Shown: positions 32,871 to 47,800 of the stretch, in pieces | Layout: each line of letters opens with the position of its first letter | Numbering within the stretch: position 1 is the first letter of the stretch | Source of the DNA: Amoebophrya sp. A120 | Taxonomy: Eukaryota; Sar; Dinophyceae; Syndiniales; Amoebophryaceae | Assembly (NCBI GenBank): GCA_905178155.1 | Contig: CAJINV010000002.1 | Location: forward strand, 9,001,412 to 9,065,411 | DNA length: 64,000 bases | Direction of reading: 5' to 3' | Translations under genes and position numbers: made by a program | Notes under the pieces: model-generated | Told to the model about the DNA's origin: nothing | Seen by the model: only the letters and a program-made list of their open reading frames with translations | Database searches by the model: none

Positions 32871-35800
32871 ATGGATATATCGGTGCAGCACCGGAAAGCT
32901 TGTCGCAGAAGAAAGTGGCGGTATGAGGAAGCAGAGCAAAGTGCCATGTTTGACAGGAATTATGAGTCTGGGAACTCCACTTCTTCAACATCGCCAAAAC
33001 CTGTTTCACGCCGTGATGATGATGATGATGGCGATGACGGAGAGCACCGATCTACCATTTGCGACATGAAGATGTGGAAGTATTGGCGAAGGAAGCGAAG
33101 AAGATCTACTAGGTCAGAAACAGAGGAGCCTTGTGAAGGGTCTCAAACTTATTTGGAAAGCTGTCCTTTTGGGAGGCAGCGGCCAAAACATGCAGTGTGC
33201 AATCACAGCAGTTCTTACCAGCACGACAAGCCACGGCCTTACGACCGCGGACGAGTTGTGGAAGAAGCAATAAGTTTCATTCGAAGAACCTCCGCCAGCC
33301 TGCTTCATCAGAAAAAGTCCTGCCACATGAACAGGCGCCGGCGAAAGAACTTCTGGTGGGACAAATATCGAAAAAGATCCAGGACAAAAATAGGACCTGA
33401 GGCCGACGCGGCAGCCGCAGCATTTGCTTCCAGTTGTAGAAGATGTACAACTCCGCTGATGTACTTCCTTCGCAAAAATTTCTTCTTTTTCATCCTCACA
33501 GCCACGTTCTTTTTCGCCCTTTTGCCGACGCTTGTCCAGCACCTTCTCGTCCTGGCCCAGGAAGTCCGTCCCCCGTCGCTTCTCTTCAGCAGTCGTGGGC
33601 AGATCCGGCTGCAACTCCACGAACCCACGACCAGTCCGGTACTGCAGAGCCCTGGAGGTTCTTTTAGTACAACCTCCTCCGCGTGCCAGCTGCTCCGGGA
33701 TGACGGGTTGGGCTCTCCGATCTCCATCCTCGCGTACAACGGGACGTGTAACGACGAGGTCGGGCTATTTGGGTTGGAGATCGACCGCAACTACCGGTTT
33801 CAGACCGTGCTGACAAACGAGGAACACGAGAACAGGAACGCCTCCTCTTCCATCGTGATTTCCTACGCCTCAGCCGGTACGCCGATTTTCCCCAACGCCT
33901 TCAAACCGAGAATAACGAAGGACGGCAAGTCCGACGTGGTACTTAGCTGGATCGCGCCGAACGACATGGGCAGCCCGGTGCTGGGGTTTGTCGTCGCCTA
34001 CACGACCGGAACGCACAACGACGAATCAAAGTGGACAAAAATTTACGACAATCCGGAAAACCCAAACCAATTCACCTTCCGTGTCACAGACCTCGACTCC
34101 ATGGCCCTGCACCGCTTTCGCGTACACGCGCGGAACCGAGTCGGGCTGGGGTTGCCGTCCTCGGAAAACTCAATACAGCTGTCGCGGTTGCAGGTGAAAA
34201 AAATTATAGCGGCTTTGTGATGTTGTCGTATAGAAGCCTGGAGGTAAAAGTTTTCTTTGTTTGGAAAGAAGCAAGCTGTATCGTATTTCTTCTTTTCTTA
34301 AACTCTCCCTTCCAGGTCGCTCCCCTCTCTCGCGCACTCCAATTTCCGCGCACCGTTCCCGTGACCAATTCCGGTTTCCGTACCGTGCTTCAGGGTGTGG
34401 ACCCCAGAACGAACTACGACGACAAGCAGGGTGGGCGGCTGTTTCTGATGCAAATCCGAAACCTGTGTGAGCTCGACCCTAGCGACAAAGAGTCGTGTCG
34501 GGATGTCACGGCAGAGCATGTCTTTTTCGAAGATAACCCAAATTCGAGGCCGCAAAAACCCGTTTGCTGCTTTCTCGGCGAGGACCTGAACGACGGCACG
34601 TACTCCATCGAGGGCAAGATACCGAAGAAGGGAAGGTTCACGGTGGGCATTCAATCTCTGGAAGTCGGCGGGCTGTGGGGGCAGTATTGGAATAATCAGT
34701 GGCTGCAGGGGCTTCCCTTTGCAGCACGGCAAGAGGTGGTCGATTTCGACTGGAAGGACGGGATTGTGGGGAGGTACGTAGGACTATGGTTTTTATTTCC
34801 TACGGTTTTATGTTGAATCGCTTGCAATTTTAATTTCTGTTCTTCTGTCCCGAAGCATGTACATCCAGCACAATGTGCGCACGATTTCAGTAGCGAAATT
34901 CAAATAAAACAGTGCCGCTTCCGTCGATTTCGTCGCCGCCAAGTGGTCCGGTTACCTTGTTCCGCAGTACACGCAGCGGTACACGTTTTCCCTGCAAGCG
35001 GACGACGGAGTGAAGCTGTACGTGAACAACGAGCTGATAGTCGACAAATGGTACGAAACCAGCGGCGATTTTTCCGGCGCCGTGGATCTGAAGGGGAACA
35101 CCTTCGTGCCCATAGAACTGGTCTACCGCGAGGTTCTGGGGAACGCAACCTGCAAACTGTTTTACCAATCCTTTTCCGTCGCGAAGCAGATAGTGCCCGG
35201 GGACCGGCTGTACCGCGGCACGTGGATTACGGGGTTCCCGACCTTCATCCAGGTGCAGTCCGAGTTGCTGGAACGGGGATACGAAAACAAAACGGACTAC
35301 AGCTTATCGCAACTTCTGTCCCAGTCCGCCATCGATACCTCGCCGTCAAAATCCACCGTTTTCGGCCCGGTGATCGAGACCAAGACCGCCTTAGCCGGAG
35401 AAACGAACGAGTTCTTCATCCAGGCTAGAGATCAGTTAGGGTTCAACCGCTCGACGGTCCTCGACCACTGGGAAGTGTTGCTCACCCACAGTGAGGACAG
35501 CAACATCAACATTTTTCCCACTGTCACGCCGTACCCCAGCGCGGACCGCGAGACCGGCATGTATCGTGTGACGTTCACGCTGGAAACGATGGGCACGTAC
35601 AAAATGTCTTTGAAGATCCACGGGGAATTCGTACAGCACTTTCCGATGAACATCGAGGGGCTGGCCGGGCGCCCGGACGTGGAGTCGACGCAGGCGTTCG
35701 GGAACGCAACTTCGTACTTCTACGCTGGGGTGGCTGCGGATTTCGAGGTTTTCGTGAAGGATAAGTTCGGGAACGCGGTCACCGACGCGAACTTGCAGAT

Positions 35801-38800
35801 CGAGGTGGCGATCCACTGGGAGGGCTACATCGCGGGGTCGGCGTACTTCGACGGCAAGGCGGTCAGCGACACCGATTTGCTCAACGCGGAATTCGGCCGG
35901 CACTTCTTCGGCTCGCCGCGGTACGACCGGCCGGGGGTGTACGTCGTGACCTACACGGCTTTGCGCGCGGGGAACAACAAAATGTACGTGAAAGTGCGGG
36001 GGCAGAACGTCCGCGGCTCGCCCTTCGCGGTCATCGGGTATGCGCAGCGGGACATGACGACGATGAAGGAGCAGCCGTTCGGGCCGCGGTGCAAAGTGAC
36101 TTCGGGGGAGCCGCCGACGGAGTGGCGGGCCGGGTCGTACCATGCCATGATGGTACAGTTGCGGGACGCTTTCGGGAACCCGCTCTCCACACCGCTCTCC
36201 CAACGGCCCAACATCCGGATTTTCACCATTCCGACGAGTTCTCGCGAAGACAATTTCGAGTGCAAGCCCTACCTCGGGTGCGACGCGGACTACCACACCT
36301 TTCCGACGACCTGGAACATCATCGGGCAGTTCTGCACGCAGGTGCGCGGGGTCTACGAGTGCACCATGCGGCCGGAGTACGCTTCTCTCGGGAATGACCG
36401 GTACATCGACATCCAGGTGTTGAATAACTCGATCTCGAAAGTCGAGGCGCCCCCGCCGCTGAATAACACGGAAGTGACCATGCTCCCCGTGCCGATCCAG
36501 ATTTCTCCCGGGCCCGTGTCCGCGATCCGGTCCGAGGTTTTGGGCTTGCCGCGGAACTTCGTGGCCGGCGTCGGGATTATCGCTTTACTGCAGTGGCGAG
36601 ACGAGTTCGGCAACAACTTGGTGTCCAGTCCGACGATTTTGGATTTCCAGTTGAAGATGTCGGGTGAATCCCTACCCTACACGGACAACTTCAATGGTAC
36701 CTACACGATCGTCGCGAGATCGACGTCGGCGGGGGTGAACAACGAGTTGGAGGCGAAGGTGGTCGGTGAACACTTGAAGGATTCCCCAATCTCCGGATTG
36801 AACGTGCGTCCGGGCCCGGCGTCCGCTTCCGGGTCCTCGTGCGAGATCCCGAAATTCTTCCCGGTGGGTGTGGCGACCAGGGTGGGGTGCTCGACGAATG
36901 ACGAGTTCAACAACCCGATCTCGGAGTTGGATTTGCTCATCTACGCCGAAGCGGTCTCGCAAACCGTCGGCGGGCAAACCGTGCGCGCGACCGGGGCCTA
37001 CGACCGGATCACGAAAAGATACCAGATGCCGCTGACGATCACGGAAATCGGAAACTTCTCGATGGCGGTCAGGTTGGAGGCCCGCGGGGGTCTCATGGCG
37101 CAGTACTACCGCGCGCCGCAGTTTCAGTCGATGATCTCGAAGCGGACGGATTTGAATCACGTCGGGGAGATGGTCACGGAGTACACGCAAATCGACCCCT
37201 TCGTCTCCTTCGTGTGGCCCGCATCGCCGATCGCCGAGGGTACGCCGGATTTTTTCTCGATCCGCTGGTCCGGGATGATTTTGCCTAAATTTTCCGGCGC
37301 GCACTACTTCCGGATCGAGTCTGACTACCGCTGTGCGATTCTGTTGAACGGCAAAGCTATTGTGGACAAATGGAACGTCGACGTCCCGGTGGCGGAAACG
37401 GCGACGGTGCCGGCGGGGGAGCTGCTCGCGGGCGTCCACGTCCCGTTTGAGATTTGGTACGAGCACCGGACCGGCACCGCGTACATCCGGGTGTTCTGGC
37501 GCACCGCGGCGTACGCGGAGGAGGTGATCCCCGCGGTGAATCTGATCTACCCGCTGAACATTCTCTCCGCCAACATCATCGCGCCCTCCACCCCGGCGGA
37601 CGCGTCCACCCGCTCGCTGATGTGCCGGACGATCCACCTGAAGTCCGAGGTGATTGACAATCAGATCGTGTACAGCTGCGAGGAGATTGTGGACGAAGCC
37701 ATGGTGTCCGTGGCCAACGTGTTCTACCTGCACACCCTCGATTCCTACGGCAACCCACGGTACACGGCCTCGTCGGTGCAAATCGCCGGCACGGTGAAGA
37801 CCACCCCACCAACCGCCATCACGTTCAACCACGTCGCGGACACGGGCTACTACACGGTTGAGTTCACACCCACCCGCGCCGGCACCTTCGACATCGAGAT
37901 CAAAGTGGGCAACGGCTTCCTCGCCGCGCCGATCCAGCAGGCCGTGCGGGTTCTGATCCGGCCGGGGCAGCCCAGCCCGATCCACTCCCTGGTCGAGGGC
38001 GCGGGTCTGGCCTACGCGATGGCGGGGGTGTGGAGCGAGTTCAACGTGACGCTCCGCGACGAGAACGAGAACCCGACCGGCGTGTCCGCCGGGCAGGACG
38101 TGGGATCAAACTTACCCGACGTGGCCTGTTTGGACATTGGCGGCTACGGCAAGTTCCGCTGCCGGTACAACATCCAGATCGCGGGGAAATACGAGATGAA
38201 AGTTCTCGTCAACGGGATCAACGTGCTCGCCCTGCAGCCGGGGGTCTACAACTTGTTTGTCAGCTCCCGGGTGATCGACCCCTCGTCCGGCATCCTCTAC
38301 CCCTTCAAGCACACGCAGATGTACACGGAGATCAAGCGCGCGACGGAGAATGTCGTGGTGTTCAACGCGGCGGATGAGTACGGAAATCCGGTGACCTCCA
38401 GCGAAACCACGGAGCTCGAAATTGTGTGCGAAGCGTGGGGCCCTAGAACGTTGAAATCGCAGCTGAACGAGGACGTGCTGTACCTGAAAGTCGCGCAGAT
38501 CCCCGACTTCGCCGGAATGTACCGCCTCATCATGCAGGTGAACGCGGACCGCCCGCTGGGGCAGTACACGTTGGACTGTTTCATCGTGAAGCGGGGCGGC
38601 GTGAACAGTGCGTACTACAACGACATTTGGCTGGAGGGCAACTACAGTTCCACCATTGTGGACACACACTTCGACTTCCAGTGGATCGGCGGCCGGGTCA
38701 CGGCGAACAGCAGCGACATGGTCGGGGCGCAGTTCAACGCGTACCTGAAAGCGCCCTCGCAGGGGGTGTACAACTTCTACCTGACGGTGGACGACGTGTG

Positions 38801-41800
38801 CAAGATTTGGCTGGACGGGGTGATCACGATGGACACCTACTACCCGGGGGTGCACTACATCCCGGGGATCTTCTTGACGCAGCAGAAACTGTATTCGGTC
38901 CACGCCATGTACCGTGACTACAAGGACTTCGCGCGGCTCAAGCTCGAGTGGGAGTGCGCGGAGTGCGGGATCACGCGCGAGGTGGTGGGGCAGACGAACT
39001 TCTACCACAGCAGATTGCGGTTGGGGAACTTCCCGCGCTACTTCCAGGTGTTCGACTGCCCGGGCAAGCCGGACGCGTTCTACCGCGACGTGCCGCAGTT
39101 GAGTGGGGAGGTCAGGTTGAAGTGGCTGCCGCCGCTGGAGAACGGCGACAAGCCGGTGACGGGGTTCCGCTTGTACCGGAACACGGGGAACGGCGACGCG
39201 GCGAAGGTGTTGCTTTACGAAACCGCGGATCATTTGTCCACGGGGTACACCGACTCCGGCGTGGACGCGACGAAAATCTACAAGTACGCGCTGGTGTCGC
39301 GAAACCTCGGGTGTGATTCCGACCCGTACGAGATTGAGGTCCAGCCGACGACCGCCCCGGGGATTCCGAACCCGCCGGAATTTTTCAACACAAGCAGCAA
39401 ATTCGGGCAGATCACTTTGAAATTGACCCCGCCCTTGGACAACGGGGGCGCGCAAGCCTGGCACTACGAACTGCAGCACAACAACGGGCACGACGGGCCC
39501 GCGAACGGCTACCGGACCATCTTTGGCAACGTGGACGCCGACTCGTTTACGCAGCAGGAATTGTCGACGATTTACATTCTGAAGAACCTGGTCCGCGGCC
39601 GGATTTACAAGATGCGGGTCCGCTACGCGACCATCGTCAGCTGGTCCCCGTGGTCCGCGGAGATTTCGATTCTGTGCTGCGAGTTGATAAAGCCCGAAGT
39701 GCGCGTGACAGGACTAAGAAGATCTAAGGTGTTGCCCAACACGGCAACCCAGCTGTCGATCGAGTGGGACGTGATTGAGGAAAGCCTGTCGGCACCGATC
39801 GGGTCGTCCAACATCATCGGGTACAAGGTGTGGATGCTGACTTCCACAAAGACCATCTTCGGCCCGGTAGCCTCCCCCACCATCGGCTACAACGAAGTGG
39901 AATCGGAGTTCGACACCCCCTCCGTCGATGTCAACTACTTTACCGCCAGCAACCTCGTCGCGGTCTTCACCGCCCCACTGGTCGAGTCCTACGCGTTTCA
40001 GGTGGCCGCCTGCAACGTCGCGGGGTGCGGTCCGCGGTCGGAGCGAATCGCGCTGCAGGCGGTGGACGTGTTGGAGAGGCCGAGCTTCAACGTGAACACG
40101 AACAAAACCGTGCTGATCGAGCACCAATCCGAAGACTCCATCGTTTTCAACTTCCGCCCGCCCGACCAGTGGCCGGCCGGCACGGACATGACCCAGGCGG
40201 CGATCCCGACGCCGACGGCGTCCCTGCTGGCCAAGGGGTACCGGATCTTCTGCGACGACGGGCTGGGGGGGCCGATCACCAACGTCGTCCACTACAATGC
40301 GCCCCCGACCATGACGCGGATCGTCTTTACCGGGTACTACAAGATTTTGAACAGCAACGACTACGAAGTTTTACCGCTGGAAGTGGAGAAAGTCACGTTC
40401 TCCGAGTTCATCCCGATCGTCCGCGGGCGGAAATATCGCTTCCACGTGGCGGCGATCAACGCGGCAGGGGAGTCGTTGACCACCGAAATTCCACTACAAG
40501 TCACCGCGGCGACCAAACCCCACCGCATGGAGCCACCGTTCGCCGTGCCGGAGCTGACGGATTTCGACAAGATCGTGCTGTCGTGGTTTGTCCCCGACGA
40601 CGGCGGCGATCCGATAACGGAGTTTGAGATCGAGAAGAAAATCGTGTCCGTCTCCAGGCCGTACGAGAAAACCGATTCGGTCACCGACGACAGCGAGGGG
40701 TTCAGCCTGCTCGCAAAAGTGCCCAACACGGTGGACTATTTGCTGTCCAACGCGAATTTGACTTTCACGGACAGCGCTGTGAACGCGTCGGAGCAGTACG
40801 AGTACCGGATTAAAGCCATAAATGACATCAAAACCGGCACCGAGACGCTCTTCTCCTACCCGGCACAGCTGGTCGCGGCGCCGGTGCCCTCCACGCCGTT
40901 GCTGTGCGGGGTCCGGAAGGAAACGGACGAATTTTGCCACTTCGCGGTCTCGGCCTCCACGAGAAATTCCATCAGCCTGAAGTTTTCCCCGCCGACCAGC
41001 GCTGCGGAGGTGACGAAGTTCACGATCTTCGCGAACAACGAGAAAGTGTTCGAGTCCGACGCGGGGCACCGGAACTTCACGTTCACCAACTGCGAATTCG
41101 CGCAGATTTACGAATTCGAGCTGGTGGTCACCAGCTTCGCCGGCGCGTCTGCGCGGAGCAGAAAGCTGAAGAAAACCTGCACGGCGCCGCCCGGAAAGCC
41201 GGCGAACGCTCGGCTGTACTCGGCGTCGAAAGAGATCGTCACACTGGAGTGGGACGCGCCGGAGAACGACGGGGGCGGGCCCATCACGGGCTACACCGTG
41301 GAGCGGTCCATGCCGTTTCGGGGGGAAACGGACCTGCAGAAATCCGATCTGTACGACAACGCCCTCATCCCCGAAGAAAACAAGTCGCGGGGCACGAAGA
41401 CGAACTACGAGCAGATTTCCTGCATGGTGGAGAGAAGGGAGCGAAACGTGCTCGACCGGTCGATCGGCTTCGAAGCGGACGAGCGCAAGTACAAGTCGTA
41501 CTTACCCAGCAACTACTTCACCTGCGCGGACGATAAAATCGCAAAGGACTGCCCGGACAACACCTGTTGGTATCGGGTGCGGGCCAGCAACGGCGTCGAC
41601 GAGTCCAACACGGGGGAGCCGTCGAACTACGTGGTCCTAGTCGCGGCGGACCCGCCGCACCCGCCGCCGCTGCGAACGATTCGACGAATCGACAACGTGC
41701 GGTCGCCGACCGAGATTGAGATTGCGTGGGACCCGATCGTCGGCTCCGTGATGAACGGCGGGGATACGGTCATTGGGTACAACGTGTACTGCAACGACGG

Positions 41801-44800
41801 CAGTAGCGAGTCCGCGGTTCCCTATCTCGACGCGGAGTTACCGGACTCCACGATCCGGTCGTACAAATTCCAAAACCGGATCCCGGGCCGGATGTACTCC
41901 ATCCAGATCGCGGCGCGGAACCGCGCGGGCGTCGGGAAGCGGTCGGAAGTCGCGAAGTTCTTCGCGGGCGTGCCCCCGGCGAAGATGGAAAGGCCGCTCG
42001 TCGTGCACACGACGCGGCAGTCGGTGATGCTGCAGTGGGCGAAGCCGATCTCGCCCGGGGATTCGCCGATTCTCGGATACACGATCTTTTACAGTGATGG
42101 ATTGAACACGACGACGAAGCTGAAAGAACGGATCGACTTGTGCAACCCGGCGGTTTTGTCCTACAACGTGACGGGTTTAACCCCCGGCCTGGAGTACAAA
42201 TTTGCAGTCACCGCGCACGGCCGCTGTCCGTCAACCGAATTCCAGTTGCCCGAGCTCCCGCTCGAGAGAGACCCAGCTAAACCCGAATGCCCTTTGCACA
42301 TCGGGACCCAGTTCTGCTCGTTGCCCGGCGCGGAACTCTCCGATGAGCTGAAGGTGTTTTCCGCGAGCCCACCCCCCGGGATCACGCAGCTGGAGATTGA
42401 GGCTGGGAGCTACAGGACGCACGGATTTTTCGACAAGCAGTACAACAGGTTCTACACCAGGTTGGAAAAGGATTTTGGCGAAACCGACGAGTTCCGAGTT
42501 ATCAACCGCCGACAGGAAATGTCTGTCACGATCCGGTGGAAGATGCCGGAGGTGGTGGAGGAGGACATCGCGGTGCGGTGGTTCAAGATCTACCGGGACG
42601 AAGGGGTAGGCAGGCCCGAGCACTTCCGGCTAGTGGATGTAATTCCGAACGCCGCCGGGAACCTTCTGAATCTGAACGAGACGACGTGCTCGCAGACGAA
42701 CCAGTGTGAGTACTGGGACCCGGTCGAGAAGAAGTTTGGCGACACCTTTTTCGGCGCGGGGTACAGAAAGTCCGCGGACGGCAATGACATGCAGTTCATC
42801 ACGAGCGAGATGAAGTACTTCGGGCAGATGCAGTACACCGTGGCGAACCTGACCAAGGGCCGCGCGTACATTTTCCTCGTCGAGGCGTGCAACGCCGTCG
42901 GCTGCTCCAACAGCACGCGGCTCGGCCCGATCGTCGCGGCCTTGCCGCCGAATCAGCCGCCCGAGCCGATTCTGCGCTCCGCCGCCGCCTTCCCGGTCCC
43001 CTTCGTCGACCTGTTCTTCCAGGCGCCGAGCGAGAACGGCGGGTCGCCGCTGCTGTACCTGGAGGTCTACAAGGACGACGGCCTCGGCGGGGATTTTCAC
43101 CTGTGGTGGAGCTCGCGGCTGGACGACGAGAATGTCTATTTCGGCTCCAACATGTCCGCGCTGGACAACGGCGGCGCGGCCACGGCGGGGCACAAAGTCG
43201 ACGTGGATGTGGTGCCGAACCGAGTGTACCGGTACAAGACCAAAGCGTTCAACTTGATGGGCGAGTCGCCCAGCTCGACCGTTGCAAACTTCCTGGTCGC
43301 GTCCCCGCCCAACAAACCGCCCGTGCCGCGGTTGGTCGCGCGCACCCGGGACTCCCTGCTCGTGCGCTGGAACTGGACCAGAAACGTTCTGAACGAGTAT
43401 GAACTGATCGAGACAGAGGAGTTCTACCCGGGTTCGATCGGGTACAGTTTGCTGCCGGACGAGGAGAAGCCGGTGTACGATAGTTTCTCCTACTCGAAAG
43501 AGAAAATCAAAGACTACACTGCGAACGAACTCGCCCTGGACATTCTCGGCTGCACGTTGTACCGCGACGACGGGCTGGGTGGGCCGTTGCTACCGGTCTA
43601 CAACGGCCCGGGGACGGAGTTCCGGTCTCTGTACCTAACAACCTTTCGGAACTACAAATTTCAAGTGTCCTGCACCAACCGTGCCGGGGAGTCGGAACTC
43701 TCCGACCCGGCGGTGTTTGCGCCGATCGGGTTTTCTTCTATCATCGCGCAACCGACACTAGTGGCGGTTTCTTGCGGAGATGGCGCGAATGCGCCCGAGA
43801 CGAGCGGGAAGATTTCTTTCCAATGGAAGTACCCGGAGGACGATGGGGGCTGTAAGTTATCTCGTTTCCAAGTCCTGCAAGACTGGAAGATTTTATCGGA
43901 GGTCGACGCTTCAGTTTTTGAGTTAGAAGTGAGTAACTTGAAGTGCAACTCCCGCCCGGCGTTCTCCGTTCGCGCGAAAAACTGTTTGGGGAACTACGCC
44001 GGAACGTCAGTCCCACTGCAGGTCCCGATCGCGTCGAGGCCCGCGATCGTGCAAAATTTGCGGGCGAAGATGGTGGAGATAGAGAAAGATCCGGACAGCA
44101 GCAAGGAAGGCACTTACAAAGTGGGGTTCGGCGATACGTACGCTTTTCGGATTGACTACGAGTGGGACCCGGTTCCTGACGCCGATCCGTTCAGCACGCG
44201 GATCACGGGGTATGAACTTTGGCAGGACGACGGGTTGAAAGGGCCGTTTCAAAAGATCTACCACGGGTACAAGCGCCCGGAGCAGGTGAAGTTCACGACG
44301 GACATGCTAATTCCCTCGCGGATCTACCGTGCCTACGTGGTCGCGCTGTCGATCGCGCAGGCGGAGGGGCTTGTGAGCCACCCGGAGGCGATACCGCTCT
44401 CGTCTATCCCGTCGAACGTCGTCGAAACGATCGTGTCCCGGACGCCGTCGGCTCCGTTGTTTTTGCAGGTACGGCCGGCGATGGTCGCGGGCGGAGTGAT
44501 ATCGAGCACGGCGGTGCAGCTGACCTGGCGGAAGCCGTTGAACAATAATGGGCAGCGTGTGTTGAACTACGAGGTGCAGTACGCGAACGAAGTGGACAAC
44601 TTTCTGCAGTGGACGACGATAACGCCCCCGATGCGCGACAACGACCAAACTTCGGTCCAGATCAATAATTTGGTCAAGGGAAAAATCTACCAGTTTCGCG
44701 TCGCCGCGCAGAACGCGAAGGGCCTCTCCGCGTACTCCGAAATCGCGACCACAATCGTCGGCACGCCCCCGCTGGCTGCGCCAGGGAACTTGCGAACGGT

Positions 44801-47800
44801 TTTCGTGCCCGAGTCGCAGCATTTTTCTCCGAATTCCAACACGAACACGTTGATTTGGGAGTGGGACGCGATCGGGCACCCGAAGACCTGGGGCACACCG
44901 CGGGGGCCGTTTGATTACTACTCGGGCGTGATGGTGACCGCAGCAGACGAAAGCAGCTACAAGAGGACAACGAACTCACTCATTACGGCGAATACCAGCG
45001 CGGAACTTGCTACGAAGGAACTCGTCTACGGCGGCGCCGCTTTGGAAGGGTACGTTTTGTACATGGATTCTGGGCGGAACGACCCCGATTCCTTCCGCCC
45101 GATCTACAACGGCTACGGCGCGCCGGGCGTGACCTACTTCATCGCGACCAACGTCACGAAGGGGCTGACCTACCGCGCAAAAGTTGCGGCGATAAACGCG
45201 ATCGGCGAGGGGCCGCTTTCCGAGGTTGCCATCTCCATCGCCGCCACGCCGCCGTCGAAGCCGGAGAAAGTTCGCGTCGCGTTCTCCAACACGACACAGA
45301 TCACGCTCGGCTGGTCGACGCCGCATGATAACGGGGGGTCGCGGCTGATCAGCTACAAAATCGAGCGCGACAGCGGGTTCGGCTGGGAGACGCTGCGGAT
45401 CATTAACGCCAGCGCGGGGAACAGTTTTGTCGACTACGCGGTCGTGCCGAGTAACAAGACAAGACTGGTGTCTAGTGGCAGTGAGCACCACGACCACCAG
45501 TTCAACCCCTACGAGTACCGAATTTCGGCGAAAGCGATCGCGAACGACTTTTTCGGCGAGACCTCAGATGTCATCACCGCGTACGCAGCGAGGTTGCCGA
45601 ACAAAGTGACCCATCTTGCCTTCCCCAACTACACAAGATACTCCGTCGACGATAGCACCGGGCCGAACCAGAATACCAGAACCTCGATCGCGGTCGAGTG
45701 GCGCGCGGCGGTAGACGACGACTTGGATGTCACGCACTACAAAGTCGAGATCGACGACGGGCTGGGCGGCGACTTCTACTTGGCGCAGCTGACCAGAAAG
45801 CTGTACGCCACGGTTTCAGGGTTGCAATCCGCCCGCGAGTACCGGGTGCGGGTGTGTCCGGAGAACCTGGTCGGGGTCGGCACCTGCAGCATGGAAATCG
45901 TGCAGCGGGCGGCTGAACTACCGGGGAAGATGGAGCCGGCGGTGGTGGATTCCGTGCTTCCGTACGACGCGACGAACCCGCAGCTGATTGTCCGATACCT
46001 CCCCCCGCCGGAGGACGGCGGGGCGGACATTGAGGGCTACCGAGTGTACTTCACGAACGCGGTGTCCGGCGAGAACCAGCTGGCCTGCCCGAAGTACGAC
46101 GGCCGGACCGCCAGCACGCTACTGTTCGCGCTCGTCACCTGCACCGCCGGAGTGGAGTACGAAATCCAGGTGAAGGCCCGGAACTCCGTCGGCTACGGGC
46201 CGCTGTCGGATGTCACGACCAGAACTTGCGGGACCGAGCCGTCGGCACCGTACAACGTGCGGCTAAAAAGGGTAACGCCGTCCATCCCTATCGACATGAT
46301 CGACACGCGGCAGCCAAATTCGCTGACGCTGATCTGGGACCCGCCGCGGCTGATTGGCGGCTCGCCGGTGGTCAAGTACACCGTGTACCGCGATCAGGGA
46401 TTGGGGTACGAGGATCAGGAATTTTTTCAAAGAGTCTGCGAGGTGATCTACACGGAGTGCGAGGTGATCGGGTTGATCAACGGCCGGACCTACAAGTTGT
46501 ACGTTGTCGCGGAAAACGCGGTTGGGGTTTCGCCCGTGTCTTCCATCTACGTCGCGGAGATGAAGTCGACCCCGCTCGCCGCTTTCTCCGCGCCGGTGCT
46601 GAAAACCTCCAGCGAGACGCAAATCACGCTGAAGTGGACGGAGCCGGTGTCGGACGGCGGCAGCCCGCTGACAAGCTACCGGCTGTACCGAAACGACGAG
46701 TTGGTCAACCCGTTGAGCAATTCCATCACCGTGCAGCCGACGTTCACGGACTACTCGATCAGCCAGCACGAGCTGACGGTGAGTTTCTCCGTCGCGAAAG
46801 TCGGAAGAGCGTGGATCAATGTGCTGCTCCCGGAGGACGTGGCGAAGCAGCGGATCGCGACGATCAAGAATGGAACGGACGCTTTGGGCTTGTCGACGTG
46901 CAAGAGGACCACGGGGGGGACCATGGTCGTCGCAGTGGGGTCCAACACGATCACGTTGACCAACTGCAACTTCCCGGTCGACCACACAACCCTCCCTCCC
47001 GGAAAAGTGTTCACGCTGCTCATCTACGTGGAGGGGAGCAAGGGGCTAGACGACGACGGGGTGATCTCGTCGCCGATGAACTTCACGGTTCCCGCGCCGA
47101 CGGCGAGTTTCATCCAGAGCCCGATTTTGTCGGATATCTCGAAGCACGCCGTGGTGGTGGAGTTCGAGGTGAGCTGCAGTGCAGGGTTGTACTGGCTGAA
47201 CATTGTGGTGAACACAAACCGCCCCTTGCTCACAGTCGAAACGCTAAAGCAGGGGAAGTTCGCGGAGGGCGGGGTGGCGTGCAGCATTCAAGGGCGGGAG
47301 ATTTTCGGAAACATTCTGCACAAGGTTTCTCTTTCCGACTGCCAACTCCGGGGCGAAACAACGTATTTCATCATTGTGTACGTCGAAGACCGGGGGACGA
47401 CGCACGAGAAGGGGACGCTGCACGCGCCCGTGCCCATGGTGGTGCCGCCGAGTAACGACTTCCGGATCCAGCCGTACATCTTGGGGAACACGGTGTCCCG
47501 GCAGCCGGAGGGGTCGACAGTGACGGTAGAATTCGGCGCGAAGCAGGCCCCGGCGACGGTGTTCATCACTCTGTACAGCTTCGAGTACACCACTGCGGTG
47601 ACGAAGGCGAAGGTGCGATCGGGGCACGCAGCCCTGTGCTCCAGCCGGGTACCGATCCCGTCGGTGACGTATCTGAACACCGCGACTCTGGTGAATTGCG
47701 ACCTGGAGGTTTCGAGACTGTACAAGGTGTACGTGTACATCGAAGATGATTTGATGCAGGTCCCGGCGGACGGAAAACTCCATTTGCCGGCGTTGGAGCT

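Noticed and set aside
36672-39491. Minus-strand frames of over 400 codons beneath the giant gene (36672-37985, 38112-39491, also 50913-52325 and 52944-54344)
   Set aside because: They are rich in Arg, His and Val from reading GC-biased codons backwards; the plus strand has clear domains there.
41500-46700. Possible additional introns within the 20-kb exon
   Set aside because: GT and AG pairs occur, but the frame stays open and fibronectin III domains run through without breaks, so no excision is needed.
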